From RBG-16-64-43 sp964353865 (GTDB lineage Bacteria > Chloroflexota > Anaerolineae > Anaerolineales > RBG-16-64-43): a stretch of 64,000 nt of DNA. Shown piece by piece: positions 25,673 to 34,585 of this stretch (positions within the stretch are counted from its first letter, which is position 1; each line of letters opens with the position of its first letter). Under the pieces are notes generated by a model. That model was not told the origin of the DNA. It worked only from the letters and a program-made list of their open reading frames with translations, and did no database searches. The stretch spans positions 26,445 through 90,444 of the forward strand of contig CAYGXJ010000002.1 of NCBI GenBank assembly GCA_964353865.1. Reading direction: 5' to 3'. Made by a program: the position numbers and the translations under genes.

Positions 25673-27775
25673 TTAACCCCCAGACGCACTCGCTTCAGGT
25701 GTCTCGTCCTGGTTGGCCTGCGCGGTCGGCAGCACCACAGTGAAGGTGGACCCTTCGCCCACGGTCGACTCGACCCAAATGCGGCCGCCGTGCACTTCCA
25801 CGATCGACTTGACAATCGAGAGACCCAAGCCGCTGCCTGTTCCATCCTCGACATTGGAGGCACGGTAGAACTTGTTGAAGATGTAGGGCTGCTCGGGCGT
25901 GGGGATCCCCACACCAGTATCGGAAACAAGCAGCAGCACCTGGTTCTCCTCCAGATGCGTGGACACCGTCACCCGCCCGTTCTCGGGTGTGAACTTGATC
26001 GCGTTGTCGATCAGGTTGTTGATCATTTGGCGCAGGCGAACCGGGTTACCCGCCACGGCGGGCAGGTCTGGCGGCAAGTCCACTTCAAGATGGATACCCT
26101 TGTTCTCGCTGCGCACGCGCAGGCTGTCGGCCGCATAGCCGGCCAGCGCCGAAAGGTCGACCAGGTCTTGCTGCGTATCGAGGCCGGCCTCGATGCGCCC
26201 CAAGTGCACCAGATCGGTGATGAGAGCCGTGATGGATTGCGTGCTGTCTTGCACGCGTCGCAGGAACTCGTGCTGCTGTGGCGTGAGTGGGCCGCCGCGC
26301 TCGATGAGGTCCACATAGCCGAGAATCGTCGTGAGCGGCGAGCGCAGGTCGTGCGAGACGGTGGTGACGAATTCCGACTTGATGCGGTCGAGCTCTTTGA
26401 GGTGGGTGATATCGCGCATTACCACCACGTGGCCCACGCCCTCGATCGGCGTGAGGTGAGTGTGGAACACGCGCCCATCGGCCAGGGTGATCTCCGCCCG
26501 GCGCAATTGCGGGCTGGGCGTGTCACGGCGCGAGTAGAGCGCGAGCAGCTCGGGGTGGGGCACGGCCTCGGTCAGCGGATGCAGCAGAGCCGCGTCCTGG
26601 TTGAGGCCGAAGGCTTCTTGCGCCGTGCGGTTGATGAGCAGCAGGCGGTCCTGCGGGTCGGTGATCAGCACCCCGTCTTCGGTTTGCTGCAGGATGGTTT
26701 CCAGTTGGCGGCGCTCAGACTGCACCTGGCTGTAGAGTCGCGCGTTCTCGAGGGCCACCGCGGCATACTCGCCAAGGGCTTGCATCAGCACCACGTGATG
26801 CGCGTTGAGCGGCCGTCCGGCCTGACGGTTATCGACGCCCAGGAGACCCACCGAGCCGGTCTCGCCCTTGAGCGGAACGAAGATCAGAGAATGCACGAGG
26901 AAGGTGGTGGTAATCTTCTGCGGGCTGTGCTCGTCAATGAGCACCGGCTCGCCGGAGCGCAGCGCCTCGCCGGCCAACGAATCCTGCACCCGCGCGCGGA
27001 AAGTGCGCACGAATTGCTCGTCGAAGTTCTTGGCCGCACGCATATACAGGTCGCCGCTGACCTCATCCAGGAGCATCAGGCTGCCCTCGTCGGCTCCGGT
27101 GAGAGCCACGGCGGCTTCGACGATGGCGGTGAGCACCGCGTCGAGGTTGAGGTGGCGTAGAATTCCCTGGGCCAGGCCAGCCAGCGTTTCGAGCTCGCGC
27201 ACGCGCGGCGAGGCATCCGCAGCCGGCACTTCCGCCGGCGGTGCACTGGGGCCGGGCGGCGTGGTCAGCGCCGTTTGCGCATCGCGGACGAGTGTCGTCA
27301 GGGCCGCCTCTTGGGCCATCAAGCGAGAGACGTGCTGGCTCAGACGAGTGAGCGGCAGCGAAGCCAAACGCGGCCGCAATTCGCCGGTGCCGGGCTTGGG
27401 CCGGTGGGCATACTCCGCGGCCAGCCGCTCGAGCGCCGCGTCCACTTCGGCGGGGCGCGGGCTCACCAAGAGGTCATTGGCCTTGGCCTGTCGGGCCGCT
27501 TGCACCAGCTCCGGGCTGTCGCTGTCGAGCAGCACCAGCACCGGCAGCCGCGGCTGCGCGGCGCGCAGCGTGGCAATGGCTTCTTGCGTGAATTCGGGCG
27601 AGGCTGGCATGGCCACCACACCGAGTGAGGTGGGGAACTGTTTCACCAGGCCAATGGCCTCTGCCAGCGAATCGCATGCCAGCACGCGGTGGCCGCGCGG
27701 ACGAAAGGCCGCTTCTTCAAACTGAGGCGTCAGCGTATGCTGTGGGTCGAGGAGGAGTATCGTCTCGCTGGGCAT
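25673..27775 (-). CDS. Hybrid sensor histidine kinase (receiver-like, GAF, PAS, HisKA, HATPase)
   Basis: This 700-residue cytoplasmic kinase has a receiver-like fold at residues 1-125 that lacks the usual phospho-acceptor Asp (PTSLGVVAMP where PDLVLLDL is normal). A GAF domain covers about 185-345 and a PAS domain about 355-465. HisKA has the phospho-His at about 475 in VSHDLRSPLTTILGY. The ATPase has an N box at NNLIDNAIKF, G1 DTGVGIP and G2 GTGSGLGLSIV. There are no membrane segments, so the signal is intracellular. The GAF response-regulator-like gene ends seven bases upstream, so the two form a pair. Confidence 0.9.
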   Translation of the reverse strand: MPSETILLLDPQHTLTPQFEEAAFRPRGHRVLACDSLAEAIGLVKQFPTSLGVVAMPASPEFTQEAIATLRAAQPRLPVLVLLDSDSPELVQAARQAKANDLLVSPRPAEVDAALERLAAEYAHRPKPGTGELRPRLASLPLTRLSQHVSRLMAQEAALTTLVRDAQTALTTPPGPSAPPAEVPAADASPRVRELETLAGLAQGILRHLNLDAVLTAIVEAAVALTGADEGSLMLLDEVSGDLYMRAAKNFDEQFVRTFRARVQDSLAGEALRSGEPVLIDEHSPQKITTTFLVHSLIFVPLKGETGSVGLLGVDNRQAGRPLNAHHVVLMQALGEYAAVALENARLYSQVQSERRQLETILQQTEDGVLITDPQDRLLLINRTAQEAFGLNQDAALLHPLTEAVPHPELLALYSRRDTPSPQLRRAEITLADGRVFHTHLTPIEGVGHVVVMRDITHLKELDRIKSEFVTTVSHDLRSPLTTILGYVDLIERGGPLTPQQHEFLRRVQDSTQSITALITDLVHLGRIEAGLDTQQDLVDLSALAGYAADSLRVRSENKGIHLEVDLPPDLPAVAGNPVRLRQMINNLIDNAIKFTPENGRVTVSTHLEENQVLLLVSDTGVGIPTPEQPYIFNKFYRASNVEDGTGSGLGLSIVKSIVEVHGGRIWVESTVGEGSTFTVVLPTAQANQDETPEASASGG

Positions 27776-27781
27776 CGCGCG

Positions 27782-28753
27782 TTAAGAGGACGGCATGCCG
27801 TCACCGGCCAGGCGCGCTTCCAGCGAGCGGAAGAGGCGCGCATTGATCAGAGCGATCGATGCGTAATCCGCTACCGCCTCGAGCAAGGCCTGATCGTGCT
27901 GAGTGAAATCGCGCGGGCGCCGGTTGGCTACGGCGATGACCCCCAGCCCCTCGCCGCGGGTGCGAATGGGTGTAAGCAGCGCGGTCTGGCACGCCTGGCC
28001 GATCGCCAGGCGGCGCAGCCCGTCGCCTGACAGACGCATGCCCTCGCCCGAAACGAGAACCGAAGGCGAGAGCCCGTCATCCCAGGCCTGGCCCAGCCGC
28101 GCCACAATCGGCGTGGGCAGGCCGTGTTGCGCGCGCAGAACCAACTGGCCGCTGTCATCCTCGCGCAGCATGAGCCAGCCCATGTCGGCTTCGGTGGCGA
28201 AGCGCGCGCCCTCCAGCAGACGCCCAGCCACCTGGTCCATCTGATCGAGCGAAGTGATCGCTCGTCCAATGCCGTGCAGCAAAGTCAATTGCTTGACGCG
28301 CTGCTCGAGTTCCTGGTTGGTCTCGGCCAGACGCGAGGCCAGCGCCTCGCGTTCGCGGCGCAGTCGAGCCTCGACCAGCGCGCGCTCAACCGATGAGACC
28401 ACTTCCGCCTCGCGCAAGGGTTTGCTCAAGTAATCGCGCGCGCCCAGGCGGAAGGCGCGCAAGGCCATGCTCTCCATGCCCACCGGCGCGGTGACAATGA
28501 CCGGCGCCTCCAGCCCCTGGGCGCGCAACGTCACCAGCACGTCCTTGGCCGTCAGGCGCGGCAGGGTCAGGCTGGCGATGACCACATCCGGATGGAAGGT
28601 GACGATGCGCTGGATGGCGGTGGGGCCGTCGGCGGCGGTCGCGACCTGATAGCCCATGGGCAAGAGCGTCTGCCGAGCGAGGCTGTCCAGAACGTCCGGA
28701 TCCTCGTCGGCAATCAGGATCTTCTCCGCGCCGCTGTTCAATGAGGTTCCCAT
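27782..28753 (-). CDS. Receiver-like/GAF signalling protein with altered phospho-acceptor
   Basis: This ~323-residue protein has a receiver fold at 1-120 with the acidic pair in ILIADEDPDVLDSL and the conserved Lys in YLSKPL. The phospho-acceptor strand reads PDVVIASLTLPRL, with Ser where VILDLTLP has Asp. A coiled coil (about 130-165) joins it to a GAF domain (about 170-320). The start is uncertain: 28753 (MGTSLNSGAEKILIADEDPD) or 28795; GGGGAG lies 13 bases before 28753. It has no output DNA-binding domain. It is the first gene of a pair with the kinase and probably modulates it by contact rather than classical phosphotransfer. Confidence 0.82.
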   Translation of the reverse strand: MGTSLNSGAEKILIADEDPDVLDSLARQTLLPMGYQVATAADGPTAIQRIVTFHPDVVIASLTLPRLTAKDVLVTLRAQGLEAPVIVTAPVGMESMALRAFRLGARDYLSKPLREAEVVSSVERALVEARLRREREALASRLAETNQELEQRVKQLTLLHGIGRAITSLDQMDQVAGRLLEGARFATEADMGWLMLREDDSGQLVLRAQHGLPTPIVARLGQAWDDGLSPSVLVSGEGMRLSGDGLRRLAIGQACQTALLTPIRTRGEGLGVIAVANRRPRDFTQHDQALLEAVADYASIALINARLFRSLEARLAGDGMPSS

Positions 28754-28972
28754 GGTGGGTAGCCCACTCCCCTCGGTGAGCCGTGCATGAGCCATGCCCG
28801 CGTTTGGCGCGGCGGGGGGCCGGGGTCTGGTGCGTCACCGCCGGCACGCACAGTGCCTGCCAGCGACCGCGTCATACTATAGCACAATTCGATGCGGCCA
28901 GCCCGTGAAACGCGCCTCTTCTTGACGCCACGCGTGAGGCGTTAGAGGATTGTAAGAACCCGATGAGCCGTA

Positions 28973-29002
28973 TTGACTTGCCGCCGGTCTCGTGACTAGA
29001 AT
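28973..29002 (+). promoter_or_regulatory. Sigma-70-type promoter of the dnaJ-like gene
   Basis: TTGACT and TAGAAT are separated by 18 bases. The start codon lies 27 bases after the -10 element. Confidence 0.7.
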
Positions 29003-29028
29003 CCTCATACGCCATCCTTCATGTGACC

Positions 29029-29973
29029 ATGGACTACCGCGACTACTATCAAGTCCTCGGCGTCTCGCGCGAATCGAGTGCCGGCGAAATCAAGAAAGCC
29101 TATCGCAAGCTGGCCCTCAAGTACCACCCCGATCGCAACCAGGGCCAGCGCGAGGCCGAAGAGCGCTTTAAGGAGATCAACGAGGCGTACGAGGTCCTCG
29201 GCGACCCCCAGAAGCGCGCCAAGTACGACCAGTTGGGCCACGCCTACAACGAATGGCAGCATGCCGGCGGCGCGCCGGGCGGATTCGACTGGGGCCAATG
29301 GGCGGGCGCCGCTCCCGGCGGCACGCGGGTGGAATTCAGCGACTTAGGCGAAGCGTTCGGCGACTTTTCGGATTTCTTCCGTGCCATCTTCGGCGACATG
29401 CCGCGCGGCACGTTCACCCAGGGCGGCTTCCAGCGCGGCGGCGGGTCGTTCGCGGCGCAGGGGCGCGACGCCCAAGCCACGGTCGAGATCAGTTTGGAGG
29501 ACGCCTATCGTGGCACCTCGCGCCTGCTGCAACAGGATAGCCGCCGCCTCGAGGTGCGCATTCCGCCCGGCGCCCAGACGGGGACGCGCATTCGTCTGGC
29601 GGGTGAGGGTCCGCGGGTGCGCAACGCAGCGGCGGGCGACATTTATCTCGTCGTTCAGGTCAAGCCTCATCCTCGCTTCGAACGCCAGGGCGACGACTTG
29701 CACACCGAAATGGCCGTTGACCTTTACACCCTGGTGCTCGGGGGCGAGGTGTCGGTGTCCACCCTCGACGGGCGGCAGGTCTTGCTTTCCATCCCGCCCG
29801 AGACCCAGCCCGGCCAAACCTTCCGCCTCACCGGGTTGGGCATGCCTCGCCTGCGGTCGGGAAGTGAACAGGGCGATCTGTACGTGCGGGTGCGCGTGGA
29901 GTTGCCCACCCGCCTCGCGGCGGAGGAGAAGCGCCTGTTCGAAGAATTGGCGCGCCTGCGCCGAAAAGCTTGA
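29029..29973 (+). CDS. DnaJ-class co-chaperone (CbpA-like)
   Basis: This 314-residue J-domain protein stimulates DnaK. The J domain is residues 1-70 with helix II YRKLALKYHPDRNQG containing the HPD motif. A Gly/Phe-rich linker (about 75-150) has no zinc-finger repeats, so it is CbpA/DjlA-type rather than classic DnaJ. Two C-terminal beta domains follow (RLEVRIPPGAQTGTRIRLAG; LDGRQVLLSIPPETQPGQTF). The ATG at 29029 is preferred over GTG 29023, since MDYRDYYQVLGVS is the usual start; no clear ribosome site precedes it. The HtrA protease gene follows after 52 bases. Confidence 0.92.
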   Translation: MDYRDYYQVLGVSRESSAGEIKKAYRKLALKYHPDRNQGQREAEERFKEINEAYEVLGDPQKRAKYDQLGHAYNEWQHAGGAPGGFDWGQWAGAAPGGTRVEFSDLGEAFGDFSDFFRAIFGDMPRGTFTQGGFQRGGGSFAAQGRDAQATVEISLEDAYRGTSRLLQQDSRRLEVRIPPGAQTGTRIRLAGEGPRVRNAAAGDIYLVVQVKPHPRFERQGDDLHTEMAVDLYTLVLGGEVSVSTLDGRQVLLSIPPETQPGQTFRLTGLGMPRLRSGSEQGDLYVRVRVELPTRLAAEEKRLFEELARLRRKA

Positions 29974-30025
29974 CCGGCCCTTGCCGGCGGCCTTCTCGCA
30001 GCGACACGTTGCCAGGGAGAGACGA

Positions 30026-31201
30026 ATGAAGCGATGGACGATGGTTGCTGTGGCCGGCGCCCTGCTGGCGTTGGCCTGTTCCAGTTTGCCACAGTTGACT
30101 CTGCCCGATCTTGCCACCTTGACGGTCGTGACGCCGCAGCCGCAGGTTGAAACCACCTCGCGGCCGAACCTGCCGCCGCTGGCTCCGGCCGTTGGCCTGC
30201 CATCGGAATCGACCAGCAGCGTGTTGAGTGATCTCTATCAACAAGCGAATCCGGGTGTGGTCTCGCTGCGTGTGTTCACCGCGGAGGGCGGCGCGCTTGG
30301 ATCTGGATTCGTGGTCGACAAGCAGGGACATATCGTCACCAATCTGCACGTGGTCGCGGGGGCCACCGGTTTGGAGGTGGACTTCCCCTCCGGGCAGATG
30401 GCGCACGGCAAGGTCATCGCTGAGGATCCAGATTCAGATCTGGCCGTGATCCAGGTGACCGTGCCCGACGCGGAGCTCGTGCCGCTCCCGTTGGGTGATT
30501 CCTCGACCCTACGGGTGGGCACACCGGTGGTAGCGATCGGAAACCCGTTCGGCCTCTCGAGCACCATGACCCTGGGCATCGTCTCCGGGTTGGGGCGCAC
30601 ACTCGATTCAGAACGTGCCTCACCCGGCGGGGGCGTCTTCTCCGCGGCCGATCTCATCCAGACCGACGCCGCGGTCAACCCGGGCAACTCGGGCGGCCCG
30701 CTGCTCGATCTGCGAGGGTATGTGGTCGGAGTCAATCGTGCCATTCGCAGCACGTCGGTCACCACCTCGGGCGACGTCGTGAACTCGGGCGTGGGCTTTG
30801 CCATCTCGATCAACGTGGTGCGGCGCGTGCTGCCCTCGCTTATCGAAAAGGGCGCTTACGACTACCCTTACATCGGCATCACCGGCATGAGCGAGTTACA
30901 CCTGGCCGAACAAGAAGCGCTCGGTCTGGCACAGAGCACCGGGGTCTACGTGCAGGAGGTGACGGCCGGCAGCCCGGCCGAACGGGCCGGTCTGCGTGCC
31001 GGGTCGCGGCCGACCACCCTCCCCGGGTTGCAGGCGGGCGGCGACCTGATCATCGCCGTCAACGACATACCTTTGCGCAACTTCGCCGGTCTACTTTCTT
31101 ACCTGGTTCTCAATGCCTCACCGGGCGATACGGTGAAGCTCACCCTGCTGCGGGATGGTCAACCGAAGGAGGTCAGCCTGACATTGGCCGCACGCCCCTA
31201 A
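30026..31201 (+). CDS. HtrA/DegP-type serine protease, lipoprotein
   Basis: This 391-residue envelope protease degrades misfolded exported proteins. The lipobox LLALACSS (Cys about 18) indicates a membrane-anchored lipoprotein, followed by a ~40-residue Thr/Pro linker. The trypsin-like domain has His in IVTNLHVVAG, Asp in EDPDSDLAVIQV and Ser in AAVNPGNSGGPLLD. A C-terminal PDZ domain (about 300-390) contains GVYVQEVTAGSPAERAGLRA. GGGAGAG precedes the ATG. Its position behind the J-protein gives a proteostasis pair. Confidence 0.92.
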   Translation: MKRWTMVAVAGALLALACSSLPQLTLPDLATLTVVTPQPQVETTSRPNLPPLAPAVGLPSESTSSVLSDLYQQANPGVVSLRVFTAEGGALGSGFVVDKQGHIVTNLHVVAGATGLEVDFPSGQMAHGKVIAEDPDSDLAVIQVTVPDAELVPLPLGDSSTLRVGTPVVAIGNPFGLSSTMTLGIVSGLGRTLDSERASPGGGVFSAADLIQTDAAVNPGNSGGPLLDLRGYVVGVNRAIRSTSVTTSGDVVNSGVGFAISINVVRRVLPSLIEKGAYDYPYIGITGMSELHLAEQEALGLAQSTGVYVQEVTAGSPAERAGLRAGSRPTTLPGLQAGGDLIIAVNDIPLRNFAGLLSYLVLNASPGDTVKLTLLRDGQPKEVSLTLAARP

Positions 31202-31251
31202 GGTTTGGCCGGCATGGGCGGCCGGCGCACACAACTCATGAGGAGGCTGCA

Positions 31252-32358
31252 ATGCTCGGAGAGCAGGATCTCAAGAGTCTCCTGAAGTTCGACGCGGGAC
31301 ACCCCGTGCTGAGCGTCTACCTGAATATCGAGCCGGCGGAGCGCGCTGGAGAATCCGTGCGCCGCCGGTTGCGTGCTTTGCTGCGGCCCTTACCGCATGA
31401 GGCGGTCGCCGACATCCGAAATGTCGAGAGGTTCTTCGAGCACGAGTACGATGGGAGTGGCCGCGGCGCGGTGGTCTTCTCGTGCGCTCCGGCCGCATTC
31501 TTCCAGGCCTTCCTCTTCCAACTGCCGCTGCGCAGCCGCGCCCGCTGGCTGCCTCAGCCGTATGTCAAGCCGCTGGCCCACCTCCTGGATGCCTACGGAG
31601 GCTATGGCTTGGCGCGGGTCGACAAGCAGGGCGTGCAACTGTATGCCTATCATCTCGGAGAGATGGTCGCCTCGCAGGAAGTGACGGGCCAGGCGGTGCG
31701 GCGCACCAAGAGCGGCGGGGCCTCAGCCCTGGCCGGACAGCGCGGGGGCGTGGCCGGACAGTCGCACCACGAACAGGAAATCGAGCAGCGCAACTTGCGT
31801 GAGGCGGCCCAAGCCAGCGCGGCCTTCTTCCAGGGCCATCAGGTTCGGCGGATCCTGCTCGCCGGCACGGAGGAGACCCTGGCCCAGTTCCGGGCGGTGT
31901 TGCCCAAAACCTGGCATTCGCTGGTCGTCGGCAGCTTTTCGCCGGATCGCGATGCTGCACCGGCCGATTTGTTGGCGCGCGCGGTCGAGGTCGGCCGCGT
32001 GGCGGAGGCCGCACGCGAGGCGGGTCTGGTAGATAGCGCAGTCACTGCGGCGGCGAAGGGCAAGGCCGGCGCTACTGGGCTAGAGAACACGCTGCGTGCG
32101 CTGCACGACGGCCGCGTACTAACGCTGATGATTAGCGAGGGCTATCGCGCTCCGGGATATGTCTGCACGGGGTGCGGCCTGATGTCGGCGCAGGATCTTG
32201 CGGCGTGCCCCTACTGTGGAAGGAAAGCTGCGGCCATCGAAGATGCCGTGGAGCTAGCGGTGCAGAAGGCGATGCGCAGCACGGTGGAGGTCGAGGTCAT
32301 CAGCGGCAGCCCGCGCCTCGAGCAGGCGGGCCGCATCGCTGCGATCCTCCGCTACTGA
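31252..32358 (+). CDS. Bacterial eRF1-like (baeRF-family) protein with zinc ribbon
   Basis: This 368-residue cytoplasmic protein has an N-terminal LSVYLNIEP segment typical of baeRF families. The central domain has AGQRGGVAGQSHHEQEIEQR, reminiscent of the GGQ loop and following helix of eukaryotic release factors but with AGQ instead of GGQ. An L7Ae-like C-terminal domain carries a zinc ribbon CTGCGLMSAQDLAACPYC (C-x2-C ... C-x2-C, about residues 304-323). baeRFs are proposed from comparative work to act on stalled ribosomes; direct proof is limited. TGAGGAGG precedes the ATG. Confidence 0.72.
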   Translation: MLGEQDLKSLLKFDAGHPVLSVYLNIEPAERAGESVRRRLRALLRPLPHEAVADIRNVERFFEHEYDGSGRGAVVFSCAPAAFFQAFLFQLPLRSRARWLPQPYVKPLAHLLDAYGGYGLARVDKQGVQLYAYHLGEMVASQEVTGQAVRRTKSGGASALAGQRGGVAGQSHHEQEIEQRNLREAAQASAAFFQGHQVRRILLAGTEETLAQFRAVLPKTWHSLVVGSFSPDRDAAPADLLARAVEVGRVAEAAREAGLVDSAVTAAAKGKAGATGLENTLRALHDGRVLTLMISEGYRAPGYVCTGCGLMSAQDLAACPYCGRKAAAIEDAVELAVQKAMRSTVEVEVISGSPRLEQAGRIAAILRY

Positions 32359-32387
32359 GGACACCGGCCGGGCCGGCGGCCGTTGGA

Positions 32388-32393
32388 TATAAT
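32388..32393 (+). promoter_or_regulatory. Consensus -10 element upstream of the first L,D-transpeptidase
   Basis: TATAAT lies 24 bases before the ATG, in the spacer after the baeRF gene. No clear -35 is seen, so strength is uncertain. Confidence 0.45.
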
Positions 32394-32417
32394 CATCGGT
32401 CTCGAGGCGAGACACAT

Positions 32418-33572
32418 ATGCGGGTGATGGGGCTCACATTGACCGTCATAGCCTTGGCCCTGCTCGCGCCGCAGGTGACGCGGGCCGAGGCGCTTCCGCC
32501 TGCCTCCGACTCGGGCGAGGTGTGCACGGTAGGTTATCAGATGTATCGCCCGGCCGACTGTCCGGCCAACGGGCCGGGCTCGCGCGCCGTGCACTACTGG
32601 GAGATGGGCCTGCTTCCGGCCCGGCCGCTGCCCGCCGCCTCGCCAGACCCGGCGCTGGCCGCGCCGGACTTCGGTTTTGCCCGCGTCTCCAAGGACAGCG
32701 AGCTCCATCTTTACCCCAGCGTGGCAGATGCCGCCAGTGATAACCGGGCGGTCGTCAAGTTCCCCGGATTCGTCTTTATCAGCTATCAGGACGTGGTCGA
32801 GCGCGAGGGCGAACGCTTCTACATTACCGGCGGCTCGGAGATCGTGCGCCGCGACGACGCCGCACCCATCAGCGTTCATCGCTACCAGGGTTTGCTCTTC
32901 GATGCCACGCCTCTCCGGCCTTTTGGCTGGATTGTCGAGAGCGCCAACCCGCGCAGCGCGCCGGGGTCGAAGGGCGTGGAATTGCGCACATGGCTGCCGC
33001 GCTACACCGTGATCCAGGTCTACGACACGCGCCAGGTCGACGGCCTGAACTGGTACATGATCGGAGTGGAGCAATGGGTGGATCAGAGAAAGGTCGGCCT
33101 GGTCGAGCCCAGCGCCGTCCCGCCTGCCGAGGTGCCCATCGGCATGCGCTGGATCACGATCAACCTGTTCGAACAGACATTGGCCGCCTATGATAGCGGA
33201 CGGCTTGTGTTTGCGACGCTGGTGGCCAGCGGCATACCCCCGTGGCATACCCGCCCGGGCACCTTCCAGGTCTTCAAGAAGGTCGATCGCCAGCCAATGA
33301 GCGGCTCGTTTGCCGCCGATCGCTCGGACTACTACTACCTGCAAGATGTGCCCTGGGTGCTGTACTTCGACCGGGCGCGCGCGCTCCACGGCACCTACTG
33401 GCACGATGGCTTCGGCTATAAGCGTTCGCACGGCTGCGTCAACATGTCGATCGGCGACGCACGCTGGATCTACGAGTGGGCCGACCTGGGCACGTGGGTC
33501 TACGTCACCGACCCCTCCGGGCAGACCCCCAGCGACGCGGCGACGTATGCCAACGATGCTGGCGGCCCGTGA
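32418..33572 (+). CDS. Exported L,D-transpeptidase (YkuD domain) 1
   Basis: This 384-residue cell-wall enzyme makes 3-3 cross-links or attaches proteins to peptidoglycan. The Sec signal peptide (about 1-24, ending VTRAEA) has no lipobox. The middle (25-240) is an SH3-like/beta region without clear family. The YkuD domain (about 250-375) has HGTYWHDGFGYKRSHGCVNM, with the catalytic His and Cys spaced as expected. Three paralogues lie within 5 kb. The start ATG 32418 gives a good signal peptide; the upstream frame overlaps the baeRF gene. Confidence 0.9.
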   Translation: MRVMGLTLTVIALALLAPQVTRAEALPPASDSGEVCTVGYQMYRPADCPANGPGSRAVHYWEMGLLPARPLPAASPDPALAAPDFGFARVSKDSELHLYPSVADAASDNRAVVKFPGFVFISYQDVVEREGERFYITGGSEIVRRDDAAPISVHRYQGLLFDATPLRPFGWIVESANPRSAPGSKGVELRTWLPRYTVIQVYDTRQVDGLNWYMIGVEQWVDQRKVGLVEPSAVPPAEVPIGMRWITINLFEQTLAAYDSGRLVFATLVASGIPPWHTRPGTFQVFKKVDRQPMSGSFAADRSDYYYLQDVPWVLYFDRARALHGTYWHDGFGYKRSHGCVNMSIGDARWIYEWADLGTWVYVTDPSGQTPSDAATYANDAGGP

Positions 33573-33709
33573 GGCCTGCCGCCTCTAGCAATCGCCCAAC
33601 GGGGGATTGTGGGCGCCCCACCGGTATGTTGAAATCATCATCAAGGGATGGCACCCGCCCTCCGTAAGGCCGCGTCGCCTCACGAGCGCCGTTCAACTTA
33701 GGGGGACTC

Positions 33710-34096
33710 ATGCCTGGACTCAACCGAATCCAACTCATTGGCCGTCTGGGCCGGGACCCGGAATCCCGGACCACGACAGGCAACCGCCGCGGGGCAACCT
33801 TGTCGCTAGCGGTCGACCACCGCTGGAAGACGGACGGCGGCGAGTCGAAGGAAGCGAGCGACTGGTTCACGGTCGATGCCCGGGGCCGTCTGGGTGAAAT
33901 ATGCCAGAAATACCCGGCCCAAGGGCGTCTGATCTTCGTTGATGGGAGAGTGCAGGCCGACCGCTGGCAGGACGACAAGGGCGAGACGCACTACCGCACG
34001 AAGGTCGCGGCCGCCAATATGCAGATTCTCGACCGCAAGCCCGGTGAGCCGGAAGGCGCGGAAGCCGATGAGGAAACCGTCGCCGCGACCGCCTGA
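33710..34096 (+). CDS. ssb: Single-stranded DNA-binding protein
   Basis: This 128-residue OB-fold protein begins MPGLNRIQLIGRLGRDPESR, has ATLSLAVDHRW and the DWFTVDARGRLGEI strand, and YRTKVAAANMQILD near the end. The acidic tail PEGAEADEETVAATA lacks the usual DDIPF tip that recruits repair partners, so this may be a minor or specialised SSB. AGGGGGACTC precedes the ATG. A hairpin terminator follows 31 bases after the stop. It lies between cell-wall genes without obvious partner. Confidence 0.9.
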   Translation: MPGLNRIQLIGRLGRDPESRTTTGNRRGATLSLAVDHRWKTDGGESKEASDWFTVDARGRLGEICQKYPAQGRLIFVDGRVQADRWQDDKGETHYRTKVAAANMQILDRKPGEPEGAEADEETVAATA

Positions 34097-34127
34097 GCTC
34101 ACACAACATTGGCCATCCACCCAGGGC

Positions 34128-34157
34128 AGGGCTGACCCGTAGGGGGCAGCCCTTTCT
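34128..34157 (+). terminator. ssb terminator
   Basis: AGGGCTGACCC pairs with GGGGCAGCCCT around a short GTAG loop, followed by TTCTCCT. It belongs to the same hairpin family as 2172 and 54624. Confidence 0.7.
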
Positions 34158-34308
34158 CCTAAGCAGGCGTGAAAGCGCGCGCCTCTGGGGCGTGCGGTTC
34201 CGCTGTCACGACCAGCGGCACTGGCCGGAGAGAAATGCGGTTTCATCGTCGACTTGCTGCGCGGGAGCTCCCACGGCTGGCGATGCGACTCTCCCTTCCG
34301 CGGCATTG

Positions 34309-34358
34309 TGTGTGGATGCCGTGGACTCGCGGTCGACTGCAATGCATGCTATGCCCTC
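34309..34358 (+). repeat. ~50-bp dispersed repeat, copy D
   Basis: The right end TGCAATGCATGCTATGCCCT is intact (34338-34358). The left part, TGTGTGGATGCC, is more diverged and the spacer is one base longer than in the other copies. Confidence 0.6.
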
Positions 34359-34551
34359 GACGGTCCTCAGCTCTTGATCTGCTGAGCGTGTCACAATCGG
34401 AAGGGCGACACCGCGCGAACGTCCATCTACGCCAAACACTCACGCCACAGGTGGTGCCAACCAGCGCCGAGACCCCCACCTGTCTCGAGGGAAGAGGGCG
34501 AGCGCGGATACTCAGTCTTGCCTCGGTAAGGCGAAAGCAATACGGGTCACC

Positions 34552-34579
34552 TTGTCAAAGCCCGGATTTCGGGTACCAT
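34552..34579 (+). promoter_or_regulatory. Promoter of the amidase gene, probably leaderless
   Basis: TTGTCA and TACCAT are 16 bases apart. The ATG begins seven bases after the -10 element, at the expected transcription start, and no Shine-Dalgarno sequence is present. Confidence 0.6.
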
Positions 34580-34585
34580 ACGGGC

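Larger units (their letters stand above)
34097..34585. other. 489-base intergenic region
   Basis: It holds the ssb terminator, ~50-bp repeat copy D (about 34309-34358) and the amidase promoter (34552-34579). Between them I see no gene; the open frame reaching into the amidase is an in-frame extension without conserved content. Confidence 0.6.

Noticed and set aside
25442..27160. 572-codon plus-strand frame opposite the sensor kinase
   Set aside because: It mirrors the kinase gene, is rich in His/Arg/Gly shadows and has no recognisable motif or ribosome site.
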